This document shows, in pieces, positions 1 through 5,630 of a stretch of DNA of 6,308 bases. The notes beneath the pieces were generated by a model. It was not told where the DNA came from and did no database searches. It was given only the letters and a program-made list of their open reading frames with translations. The stretch covers positions 1 to 6,308 of the forward strand of contig JADFRB010000127.1 of assembly GCA_022561525.1 (NCBI GenBank), in the 5' to 3' direction. The translations under genes and the position numbers were made by a program. This DNA is from Nitrospinota bacterium (GTDB lineage Bacteria > Nitrospirota > Nitrospiria > Nitrospirales > UBA8639). Positions within the stretch are counted from its first letter, which is position 1; the number at the start of each line of letters is the position of its first letter.

Positions 1-232
1 GGGAACGTTGAATCATTGAAAAATATTCATAATTCCGTTTACAGGTGACTCATTCTTATGAAACGCCAGAGCAACAGGGGATGTTCAAAAAGGTGCGCTC
101 AGCAAGGCCGCAGGCACTTTGACGCGCGGAGCGTACTCATAGTACGTGAGCACGACAAAGGGCCGACCTGCCTGCGCGAAGCCGCTACGGCGAAGGCAGG
201 GAACGCCGCTGCCGCCCTTTTTCAACATCCCC
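1..232 (+). mobile_element. Palindromic MITE-like element, copy 1
   Basis: This is a small non-coding element homologous to 1905-2119 and to the minus strand of 4596-4809. Its left end GGGAACGTTGAA and the reverse complement of its right end, GGGGATGTTGAA, form terminal inverted repeats. The left arm (1-76) is AT-rich and diverged. The core (77-232) is bounded by a second inverted pair, GGGGATGTTCAAAAAGG at 77-93 against the complement at 216-232, and has a central hairpin CGTACT-cat-AGTACG at 132-146. Against copies 2 and 3 it lacks 24 bp near 93-102 and carries an extra 34-bp palindrome at 167-200. It ends about 10 bp before the DUF4301 start codon, so it probably forms part of that gene's leader. 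No transposase is encoded. The left flank lies outside the window, so a target duplication cannot be checked and the left boundary is uncertain. Confidence 0.72.
167..200. repeat. 34-bp palindrome nested in element copy 1
   Basis: The segment is absent from the matching place in copies 2 and 3, where 'gcga' runs straight into 'gaacgccgct'. Its outer arms CCTGCCT (167-173) and AGGCAGG (194-200) are perfect inverted repeats. Inside them GCCG-cta-CGGC (181-191) forms a second stem. It therefore looks like a separate small palindromic repeat that inserted into the element. I have the impression that similar CCTGCCT...AGGCAGG palindromes occur scattered in other bacterial genomes, but I cannot verify that here. 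Because 34 is not a multiple of three, it shifts the reading frame that is open in the other copies. Confidence 0.6.
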
Positions 233-242
233 GTTTAGGAAA

Positions 243-1802
243 ATGGAAAATATGAATTCGGCATGCAGGATCGATGACGAGCTCACTCAACACGATCGGG
301 ACTACCTGGCAGCCAGAGGCACATCTGTTGAAACCGTAAAACACCAACTCGCCATTTTCCAACACGGCATTCCGTTTACCGCTCTTTCTAAACCATGTAC
401 CGTCCATGACGGGATCGAACAGATTACCGACACCGATCTCTCAAAACTCGAACGAACATTTAGCCACGCCATGGCCGCAGGACGGATCACGAAATTTGTC
501 CCAGCCTCAGGCGCAGCATCTCGTATGTTTAAAGCGCTTTTGGCTTGCTGCGCAGATGAGTCCACGGCATCATCAGACAACGCCAGTTTACAATCCTTTT
601 TAGACCGCCTTTCGGATTTTGCTTTTTTTGAAGACTTATCCACCACACTTACCCAGCAGGGACATCAGCTAGAGGACCTCCGTGCCAGTGGACAATACCA
701 ACCAATCTTAGAAGCTTTGCTCCACCCAACGGGGCTCAATTATGCCAAACGCCCCAAAGGCCTCCTGAAGTTTCACCGGTACCGTGACCACATACGAACC
801 CCGATTGAAGAACATTTAATGGAAGCGGCGGTCTACACCAAAGATGCGAGCAATCAAGCCCACGTGCATTTCACGATTTCACCCGAACATCAAGAGGCTG
901 TTCAAGAACATCTTGAATCAGCACGTCAGCGATTCAAACACGATGGCCTCGATTGGATCGTCACATGCTCCCTACAAAAAGCTTCAAGCGATACGATTGC
1001 AGTTGACATGGAGAACCAGCCTTTTCGCGACCGCGAGGGCAATCTCCTCTTCCGTCCGGCTGGCCATGGCGCGCTCCTTTCAAATGTCAATGAATTGCAG
1101 GGGGATATTGTCTTCATTAAAAATATCGACAACGTCGTTCCGGACCATCTCAAGGAAGAGACCTACATGTATAAACGCGCCATGGGTGGTTATCTCATTA
1201 CAATACAAGAGACACTCTTTGGGTACCTCCGACAGCTCGAAGCGGAAACCATCACCGCAACACAACTGGACGCCATAGCCCAATGGGCACAATCAACCTT
1301 GTATTGGACAAGCCCTCCACAGTGGAAAAATTGGGACCCCACACAGCGCGCCACATATCTTCGACAATTCTGCAACCGCCCGATTCGAGTCTGTGGCATG
1401 GTCAAGAATACGGGAGACCCTGGTGGCGGACCGTTTTGGGTCACACATGAAGACGGCTCGACGTCACTTCAAATCGTTGAATCCTCACAAGTGGACCCGC
1501 AATCCTCGGAACAACAACATATCTTTGCCTCTTCAACACACTTCAATCCTGTGGATATGGTGTGCGGGGTGCGCGACTACCAAGGGACCCCGTTTGACCT
1601 GAGTCAGTTTGTTGACCCCGAGGCCGGGTTTATTTCGCAGAAGTCCTACGAGGGCCGTGAGTTGAAAGCACTCGAACTGCCTGGGCTCTGGAATGGAGCC
1701 ATGGCCAAGTGGCACACCATTTTCGTGGAGGTCCCACGGCCCACCTTTAACCCAGTCAAAACTGTCCTCGACCTCCTCTTGCCCGCTCATCAGCCACAAT
1801 GA
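243..1802 (+). CDS. DUF4301 family protein of unknown function
   Basis: This 519-residue protein matches my recollection of the DUF4301 family (PF14134, about 500 residues). Recognisable blocks are KFVPASGAASRMFK (residues 84-97), SSDTIAVD followed by FRDREGNLLFRPAGHGALL (GHGALL at 274-279), IKNIDNV (292-298), GMVKNTGDPGGGPFWV (385-400) and a C-terminal STHFNPVDMVCGVRDYQG...SYEGRELKALELPGLWNGAM stretch. The glycine-rich early motif and the GHGALL/KNIDN blocks faintly recall the nucleotide-sugar pyrophosphorylase (UDPGP-type) fold. That is inference, and no substrate can be named. No signal peptide or membrane segment is seen, so it should be cytoplasmic. The start is uncertain: AGGA at 237-240 is only 2 nt from ATG 243 but 11 nt from the in-frame ATG at 252, which may be the true start. 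The leader is formed by repeat copy 1. The next gene, acs, lies 354 bp away. Confidence 0.88.
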   Translation: MENMNSACRIDDELTQHDRDYLAARGTSVETVKHQLAIFQHGIPFTALSKPCTVHDGIEQITDTDLSKLERTFSHAMAAGRITKFVPASGAASRMFKALLACCADESTASSDNASLQSFLDRLSDFAFFEDLSTTLTQQGHQLEDLRASGQYQPILEALLHPTGLNYAKRPKGLLKFHRYRDHIRTPIEEHLMEAAVYTKDASNQAHVHFTISPEHQEAVQEHLESARQRFKHDGLDWIVTCSLQKASSDTIAVDMENQPFRDREGNLLFRPAGHGALLSNVNELQGDIVFIKNIDNVVPDHLKEETYMYKRAMGGYLITIQETLFGYLRQLEAETITATQLDAIAQWAQSTLYWTSPPQWKNWDPTQRATYLRQFCNRPIRVCGMVKNTGDPGGGPFWVTHEDGSTSLQIVESSQVDPQSSEQQHIFASSTHFNPVDMVCGVRDYQGTPFDLSQFVDPEAGFISQKSYEGRELKALELPGLWNGAMAKWHTIFVEVPRPTFNPVKTVLDLLLPAHQPQ

Positions 1803-1822
1803 TGTGGTGCCAAGAAATTCTC

Positions 1823-1851
1823 TTGCAGGAAGACAAGAACCGCATCATAAT
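1823..1851 (+). promoter_or_regulatory. Candidate sigma70-type promoter for acs
   Basis: TTGCAG (1823-1828) and CATAAT (1846-1851, 5 of 6 to the -10 consensus) are separated by 17 bp in the gap after the DUF4301 stop. Transcription from here would start near 1858 and give a leader of about 300 nt containing the whole of repeat copy 2. The -35 match is weak (only TTG), and no operator is evident. Confidence 0.3.
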
Positions 1852-1904
1852 AAAACCGATCAATCAGGGCCGTTTCTGATTCGACAATGCCGACAAATCC
1901 AAAC

Positions 1905-2119
1905 GGGGACTGTTAAATATTTCACTCCCATGGCCAATACATGCTAAGAGGAGACAGACAGCATCAGCTGGAGGGAATGTTCAAAAAAGCATGCCCTGAG
2001 TCTTTCCGAAGGGTCCGTCCAGCAAGGCCGCAGCCATTTTGACGCGCGGAGCGTACATGGAGTACGTGAGCACGGCAAAATGGCGAGAACGCCGCTGGCG
2101 GCTTTTTTCAACATTCTCC
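1905..2119 (+). mobile_element. Palindromic MITE-like element, copy 2
   Basis: This 215-bp copy aligns with copy 3 along its whole length. The left arms share blocks such as CTGTT-AATATT, CACTCC, GCCAATA and GGAGGGAATGTTC. The core (1973-2119) starts GGGAATGTTCAAAAAAGC and ends GCTTTTTTCAACATTCTCC, which are inverted to each other. Inner stems are CCATTTTG (2034-2041) with CAAAATGG (2076-2083), CGTAC/GTACG around a 5-nt loop, and GCCGC-tg-GCGGC just before the right end. It lies between DUF4301 and acs in the direction of transcription and ends 37 bp before the acs start. I see no clear target duplication, only AAC on both sides, so the outer ends could be off by a few bases. Confidence 0.75.
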
Positions 2120-2156
2120 AACGACAAAATATCTTCACATTCAAGAGGACTCACAC

Positions 2157-4040
2157 ATGGCAGAAAAAATTGAAACTCTTTTAAAAAGCTCCACGGTCTA
2201 CCACCCGACAGAAAAAACTCTGAAAGAAGCATATATCAAAGATTACGATACTGCGTATAAAGAATCGATTGCTGATCCGGAGAAGTTTTGGGAGGGCGTG
2301 GCCAAAGAATTGGATTGGTTTTCCCCCTGGAAACAAGTCCTGGAATGGAAATATCCCTGGGCCAAATGGTTTCTCGATGCCAAGTGCAATATTTCGTATA
2401 ACTGTTTAGACCGTCATGTAAACTCGTGGCGCAAAAACAAAGTCGCCGTCATTTGGGTTGGGGAAAAAGGCGAAGAACGCATCTTCACCTACGCCGAACT
2501 CTATCGCCAGGTAAATCGCTGTGCCAATGCGTTGAAATCTCTCGGTCTCAAAAAAGGCGATGTCGTTACTATTTATCTCCCCAAAATTCCCGAACAAATC
2601 GTCGCGATGCTCGCCTGTGCCAGGATCGGGGTCATCCATTCCGTCATCTACTCTGGATTTAGCGCACCCGCGCTCGAAGCTCGAATTAAAGACGCGGACG
2701 CAAAACTCATCATCACGGCGGATTACGGATACGATCGTGGCAAGAGTATCGACCTCAAAAAAGTCGTGGACCAAGCCGTGGCGAATTGTCCGGGTATTGA
2801 GAAATCCATCGTCGTACGGCGAGAGAAACCTGGCATCACTCTGACGGACAACGAACTCGATTGGGAAGAATTGCTGGCAGGTCAATCCACGAAATGTGAA
2901 GCCGAGCAACTGGATGCCGAAACGCCACTGTACTTCCTCTACACCTCGGGAACAACCGGCAAACCCAAAGGCGTCGTGCATGTGCATGGCGGATATATGG
3001 TCGGCACCTACATCACCACAAAATATGTCTTCGACCTCAAAGATGAAGACGTATTCTTTTGCGTCGCGGATCCAGGCTGGGTGACCGGACACAGTTACAT
3101 TGTCTACGGCCCGCTGCTCAATGGCGCCACCATCCTTACCGCAGAAGGCAAACCCGACTATCCCAATCCTGGCCGCTGGTGGGACCTCATCTCGAAATAT
3201 GGAGTGTCGATTTTTTATACCACGCCAACAGCCATTCGTCTGCTCATGAAGTACGGCGAAGACTGGCCCAAGAAATATGATCTCTCGACATTGCGTATTC
3301 TAGGATCAGTGGGCGAACCCATAAACCCCGAAGCGTGGGAATGGTTCCATCGAGTAACCGGCGGCGACAAACCCATCATGGACACGTGGTGGCAAACCGA
3401 AACCGGATCGATTCTCGTGACTCCGCTTCCCTGCGTACCACTCAAACCCGGATCAGCCACACGACCATTTTTAGGAATCGAAGCCGATGTGGTGGACAGG
3501 GAAGGCAACAGCATCGGCACGGGTGGCGGATTCGCCGTCATTAAAAAACCATGGCCATCCATGATGCGCACGATTCACAAAGACCCAGACCGATACCTCA
3601 GCTACTGGAACATTATTCCAGGATGCTACACCGCCGGTGACGTGTGTCATAAAGATGAAGACGGGTACTTCTGGTTCATGGGCCGCGCAGACGATGTCGT
3701 CAAGGTCGCAGGTAATCGTATCGGCACCGCCGAAGTAGAAAGCGCCTTGGTCAGTCACGATGCCGTAGTCGAAGCCGCGGTGATCGGCAAACCTCACAAA
3801 ACCGCCGGCGAGATGATCAAAGCCTTTGTGATTCTAAAACAAGGCCAAACGGAAAGTTCAGACCTGATCAAGAGCCTTAAAGCTCACGTCCAAACCGAAC
3901 TCGGAAAAATCGCGGTTCCCAGAGAGGTCGAAATCGTCACATCACTCCCCAAAACCCGCTCCGGTAAAATCATGCGCCGCGTCCTAAAAGCCAAAGAACT
4001 AGGCCTAGACCCCGGCGATATTTCCACGTTGGAAGAATAA
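2157..4040 (+). CDS. acs: Acetyl-CoA synthetase (AMP-forming)
   Basis: The enzyme activates acetate with ATP to acetyl-AMP and transfers it to CoA, giving acetyl-CoA in the cytoplasm (EC 6.2.1.1). The 627 residues are slightly shorter than the E. coli enzyme (652). Order of domains: an ACAS_N-type start (about 25-85, AYKESIADPEKFW), the AMP-binding domain with P-loop TSGTTGKPKG (263-272), and the small C-terminal domain. Acetate-pocket residues seen in Acs are present: V309-T310 in GWVTGH, V385 in GSVGEP and W412 in DTWWQTETG. The hinge aspartate is D495 in AGDVCHKDEDGYFWFMGRADD, followed by VAGNRIGTAEVESALV. Catalytic K604 sits in RSGKIMRR, the site usually silenced by Pat-type acetylation. 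AAGAGGA at 2143-2149, 7 nt before ATG, fixes the start. The leader contains repeat copy 2, and a terminator follows the stop closely, so acs is probably transcribed alone. Confidence 0.97.
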   Translation: MAEKIETLLKSSTVYHPTEKTLKEAYIKDYDTAYKESIADPEKFWEGVAKELDWFSPWKQVLEWKYPWAKWFLDAKCNISYNCLDRHVNSWRKNKVAVIWVGEKGEERIFTYAELYRQVNRCANALKSLGLKKGDVVTIYLPKIPEQIVAMLACARIGVIHSVIYSGFSAPALEARIKDADAKLIITADYGYDRGKSIDLKKVVDQAVANCPGIEKSIVVRREKPGITLTDNELDWEELLAGQSTKCEAEQLDAETPLYFLYTSGTTGKPKGVVHVHGGYMVGTYITTKYVFDLKDEDVFFCVADPGWVTGHSYIVYGPLLNGATILTAEGKPDYPNPGRWWDLISKYGVSIFYTTPTAIRLLMKYGEDWPKKYDLSTLRILGSVGEPINPEAWEWFHRVTGGDKPIMDTWWQTETGSILVTPLPCVPLKPGSATRPFLGIEADVVDREGNSIGTGGGFAVIKKPWPSMMRTIHKDPDRYLSYWNIIPGCYTAGDVCHKDEDGYFWFMGRADDVVKVAGNRIGTAEVESALVSHDAVVEAAVIGKPHKTAGEMIKAFVILKQGQTESSDLIKSLKAHVQTELGKIAVPREVEIVTSLPKTRSGKIMRRVLKAKELGLDPGDISTLEE

Positions 4041-4056
4041 ACTCTCACAAAAAATG

Positions 4057-4093
4057 GCGAGTGGCATTCCCAAACGCCACTCGCTCTTTTCTT
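4057..4093 (+). terminator. Rho-independent terminator of acs
   Basis: GCGAGTGGC (4057-4065) and GCCACTCGC (4076-4084) form a perfect 9-bp GC-rich stem with a 10-nt loop, followed directly by the T-rich run TCTTTTCTT. It begins 17 bp after the acs stop codon. It would end the plus-strand transcript before the convergent toxin-antitoxin genes. Confidence 0.88.
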
Positions 4094-4493
4094 ATCTCAA
4101 CACTGCCTCTCCAATATTCAGCAGTCATTCCCAGAAAAAGCCTACCCTCCTTTAGGCAGGGATGAGATTCCAGTTCTCGATTCACTCAGTCAAACTTCTC
4201 TCCAAGTCAGTATATCCGCCATCGCTGTCCGATTAGCCTCTATGTTGTCATTTCGACCAACGGGAGAAATCTCTTTTTTAACCTCAAGCCAACACTCGCC
4301 AAAATAAGGGAAAGATTGCTCCCTATGATCGAATTGACAACCTAAAACACAACTTGAACACAAGAAAGTTTATTTTTAAGGAAAGGCGATATTTAGGAAG
4401 GGCTGTCTGAGGAAAACGGAAGGCCAGTCTCCTCACACCACAAGCGATTGACAGCCAGGTTAATGAGAACGGAGAGATTTCTCCAATTGGTGA
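4094..4493. other. Gene-free gap with repeat remnants
   Basis: No convincing gene lies in these 400 bases between the convergent acs and toxin genes. Two stretches look like decayed dispersed repeats. The first, 4125-4173, opens with TCATTCCC, closes with GATTCCAG and has a CCT/AGG-rich middle. The second, 4247-4273, opens GTCATTTCGACC and ends GAGAAATCTC, and is followed by six T. A nested inverted pair near the toxin end, GGCTGTC (4401-4407) with GACAGCC (4450-4456) enclosing TGAGG and CCTCA, could fold in the 3' end of the toxin transcript, but it has no T-run. A minus-strand frame across 4393-4578 shows no family resemblance and overlaps the toxin's end. Confidence 0.4.
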
Positions 4494-5015
4494 TTAGCGA
4501 TGGTCGGCCCGCTCCCGCCAATAACCAGGGCGACGGTATTGGTGGGCAACAGCCACGAGGTACACGTAATCCGACCAAACGCGATAGATGATGTTGGGAA
4601 TGTTGAAAAAAGCCGCCAGCGGCGTTCTCGCCCTTTTGCCGTGCTCACGTACTATGAGTACGCTCCGCTCGTCAAAATGGCTGCGGCCTTGCTGGATAGA
4701 CCCTTCGGAAAGACTCAGGGCATGCTTTTTTGAACATTCCCTCCCACTGACGCTGCGTGGCTCATTTGGAGCTTTTATTGGCTGTTGGAGTGCAATATTC
4801 AACAGGCCCATGTTGTAAGGAAACCCTGGAACGATCCGTTTCCGGAACTCGCCAACCAACGGTACACCTGCTTCAGAACATGTAGAAATCCGTTCCGTCG
4901 TCTTCTCGACCGCTGCTAGGAACCGGAGACCAAGCCCGTCAAGACGAGATTCATAAAACAGCACAGATTCTCGCATCTCCGCCCGTGCCTCAGGGTGGAA
5001 GATAGCTTCTTTCAC
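4494..5015 (-). CDS. ParE/RelE-family toxin with 73-residue in-frame insert
   Basis: This is a toxin of the ParE/RelE superfamily (PF05016), whose members poison gyrase or cleave mRNA on the ribosome; which target applies cannot be told. Residues 1-68 match the family start (HPEARAEMRESVLFYESRLDGLG, then FPYN at 65-68), and residues 142-173 match its end (IIYRVWSDYVYLVAVAHQYRRPGYW). Between them residues 69-141 are encoded by repeat copy 3 plus one copy of the target duplication. Removing these 73 codons leaves a standard 100-residue toxin with FPYN joined to IIYRV. The insert splits a core beta-strand region, so loss of activity is likely even though no stop or frameshift is present. The start is GTG at 5015, which overlaps the antitoxin stop as GTGA, indicating translational coupling. 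It could be called a pseudogene, but the open frame argues for listing it as coding. Confidence 0.82.
   Translation of the reverse strand: MKEAIFHPEARAEMRESVLFYESRLDGLGLRFLAAVEKTTERISTCSEAGVPLVGEFRKRIVPGFPYNMGLLNIALQQPIKAPNEPRSVSGRECSKKHALSLSEGSIQQGRSHFDERSVLIVREHGKRARTPLAAFFNIPNIIYRVWSDYVYLVAVAHQYRRPGYWRERADHR
4591..4595. repeat. Target-site duplication, left copy (ATGTT)
   Basis: ATGTT here is repeated at 4810-4814 on the far side of element copy 3. With one of the two removed together with the element, the toxin gene reads through a family-typical FPYNIIYRV segment. That supports a real insertion duplication over a chance match. Confidence 0.75.
4596..4809 (-). mobile_element. Palindromic MITE-like element, copy 3, inserted in toxin gene
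   Basis: This is the best-bounded copy. Read on the minus strand it starts GGGCCTGTTGAATATTGC and ends with the complement of GGGAATGTTGAAAAAAGC, so 14 of the 18 terminal bases match as inverted repeats. The plus-strand pentamer ATGTT occurs directly on both sides (4591-4595 and 4810-4814), a target-site duplication; because of a shared G it could be read as a hexamer. Element (214 bp) plus duplication (5 bp) is 219 bp. The core spans about 4596-4741 and has the hairpin CGTACT-atg-AGTACG. It lies in the same orientation as toxin transcription. No transposase gene is inside, so it would depend on an enzyme encoded elsewhere. Confidence 0.85.
4810..4814. repeat. Target-site duplication, right copy (ATGTT)
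   Basis: This is the partner of 4591-4595. On the coding (minus) strand it supplies part of codons 68-69 of the toxin, directly before the inserted element. Confidence 0.75.
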
Positions 5016-5248
5016 GAAGGTTTTGCCCGTAGCACGGAAAACACCTCACCAGCCGGAATTCCTTGCACAACTCCGCTTCGTAGCTCTTGAAAGCGCCGCT
5101 CAGCTTCGGCGATCCACAGTTTTTCAATCTCCTCAGCCGACTCCCCGCTTTCCTCCAACCTGGCCAGCAATTGCAGCGCGAGGCGTGCACGGTCCTCAGG
5201 GGAAAGTCGTAAAGCTTGGTCACCGATCTCAGCTAGAGAATACGCCAT
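5012..5248 (-). CDS. Addiction-module antitoxin (PF09720/TIGR02574 type)
   Basis: This 78-residue protein fits the short antitoxins annotated as putative addiction module component. It has an N-terminal helix with ALRLSPEDRARLALQLLARLE, then an acidic stretch, then the characteristic LWIAEAERRFQELRSG and GIPAGEVFSVLR C-terminus. Such antitoxins wrap and neutralise the ParE/RelE-type toxin encoded next to them. The ATG at 5248 is chosen because GAGGAG lies about 9 nt upstream; a GTG seven codons earlier overlaps that site and would be too early. Its stop overlaps the toxin start by 4 nt (GTGA), the usual coupled layout. It appears complete, although the partner toxin is disrupted. The upstream region holds a candidate promoter and palindrome suited to autoregulation. 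Confidence 0.88.
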   Translation of the reverse strand: MAYSLAEIGDQALRLSPEDRARLALQLLARLEESGESAEEIEKLWIAEAERRFQELRSGVVQGIPAGEVFSVLRAKPS

Positions 5249-5280
5249 ATCGTTCGTCTCCTCTCTCACAAATGCAAGAT

Positions 5281-5295
5281 GAGATTCTAAATCTC
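5281..5295. promoter_or_regulatory. Palindromic operator candidate over the TA -10 box
   Basis: GAGATT-cta-AATCTC is a perfect 6-bp inverted repeat with a 3-bp centre. It covers the candidate -10 hexamer 33 bp upstream of the antitoxin start. Toxin-antitoxin operons are commonly autorepressed by the complex binding such palindromes. The assignment rests on position and symmetry only. Confidence 0.38.
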
Positions 5296-5312
5296 GCCAA
5301 CAAAGTTCGCAA
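5284..5312 (-). promoter_or_regulatory. Candidate promoter of the toxin-antitoxin operon
   Basis: On the minus strand TTGCGA (5312-5307, 4 of 6) and TAGAAT (5289-5284, 5 of 6) are spaced by exactly 17 bp. The predicted start of transcription is near 5277, giving a leader of about 30 nt that contains the antitoxin's GAGGAG site. Confidence 0.42.
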
Positions 5313-5346
5313 CTGGGCTGGAGCCGAAGACGCGGCTGAGCAGTTG
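5310..5346. repeat. Interrupted inverted repeat upstream of TA operon
   Basis: CAACTG (5310-5315) pairs with CAGTTG (5341-5346), and AGCCG (5322-5326) pairs with CGGCT (5333-5337), around a 6-nt loop with unpaired bulges. It lies between the membrane-protein gene and the TA promoter. There is no T-run on either strand, so it is not a classic terminator. It may be a transcription barrier or part of a decayed gene. Confidence 0.3.
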
Positions 5347-5391
5347 GAGCGAAGCCGCCAAACCACCGTGACGCAAGACCACTTGAACGGG

Positions 5392-5574
5392 TTATTTATC
5401 GGTTCGTCGAAAGTAAAGAAGTGTCAACAGACCTTGTACAACCAAAATAATAGATGCCATCCATAGGTAGGGTTCGACGTCTTCTGATAGAGCAACATGT
5501 ACAGCGTGGGCCACGCCCAAAATGATCAGAAACACAGCCCCAAGAGATACAGCAGCCTTAAGCTTCTGAGTCAT
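5392..5574 (-). CDS. Small two-helix membrane protein, function unknown
   Basis: This 60-residue protein is not one I recognise. It has two hydrophobic segments, about residues 7-29 (AAVSLGAVFLIILGVAHAV) and 36-54 (YLWMASIILVVQGLLTLLY), joined by a short acidic loop EDVEP. It ends in the basic tail FRRTDK, so a hairpin with both ends in the cytoplasm is the simplest topology. GAGGA lies about 7 nt before ATG and supports the start. It begins 56 bp after the SpoIIAA-like gene on the same strand and is probably co-transcribed with it. The first helix could alternatively act as an uncleaved signal anchor. Confidence 0.68.
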   Translation of the reverse strand: MTQKLKAAVSLGAVFLIILGVAHAVHVALSEDVEPYLWMASIILVVQGLLTLLYFRRTDK

Positions 5575-5630
5575 AAAGGTTCCTCATCTTCATTAATCAA
5601 CCGCAAACAGATTCCACCGCCTCGCTTTTG

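Noticed and set aside
58..255. Plus-strand 65-residue frame starting inside element copy 1
   Set aside because: It is the element core read through, with no Shine-Dalgarno site before ATG 58, and it overlaps the DUF4301 start. It is discussed as part of the repeat rather than called as a gene.
1862..1881. AATCAG...CTGATT hairpin as terminator of the DUF4301 gene
   Set aside because: The stem is six weak pairs with an 8-nt loop and no T-run on the plus strand, and it lies 60 bp beyond the stop.
2038..2070. Outward promoter within the repeat core (TTGACG as -35)
   Set aside because: TTGACG is conserved in two copies, but no reasonable -10 box lies 16-18 bp downstream, and the surrounding sequence is better explained by the hairpin.
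2406..3092. 228-residue minus-strand frame opposite acs
   Set aside because: It is antisense to conserved Acs coding sequence, shows no family features, and follows from the codon pattern of the real gene.
4393..4578. 61-residue minus-strand frame past the toxin end, considered as a transposase remnant
   Set aside because: It overlaps the toxin C-terminus in another frame and shows no recognisable transposase motif.
5270..5400. Integron attC-like recombination site
   Set aside because: The inverted repeats here lack the RYYYAAC/GTTRRRY core-site pairs, and no integrase or cassette array is present.
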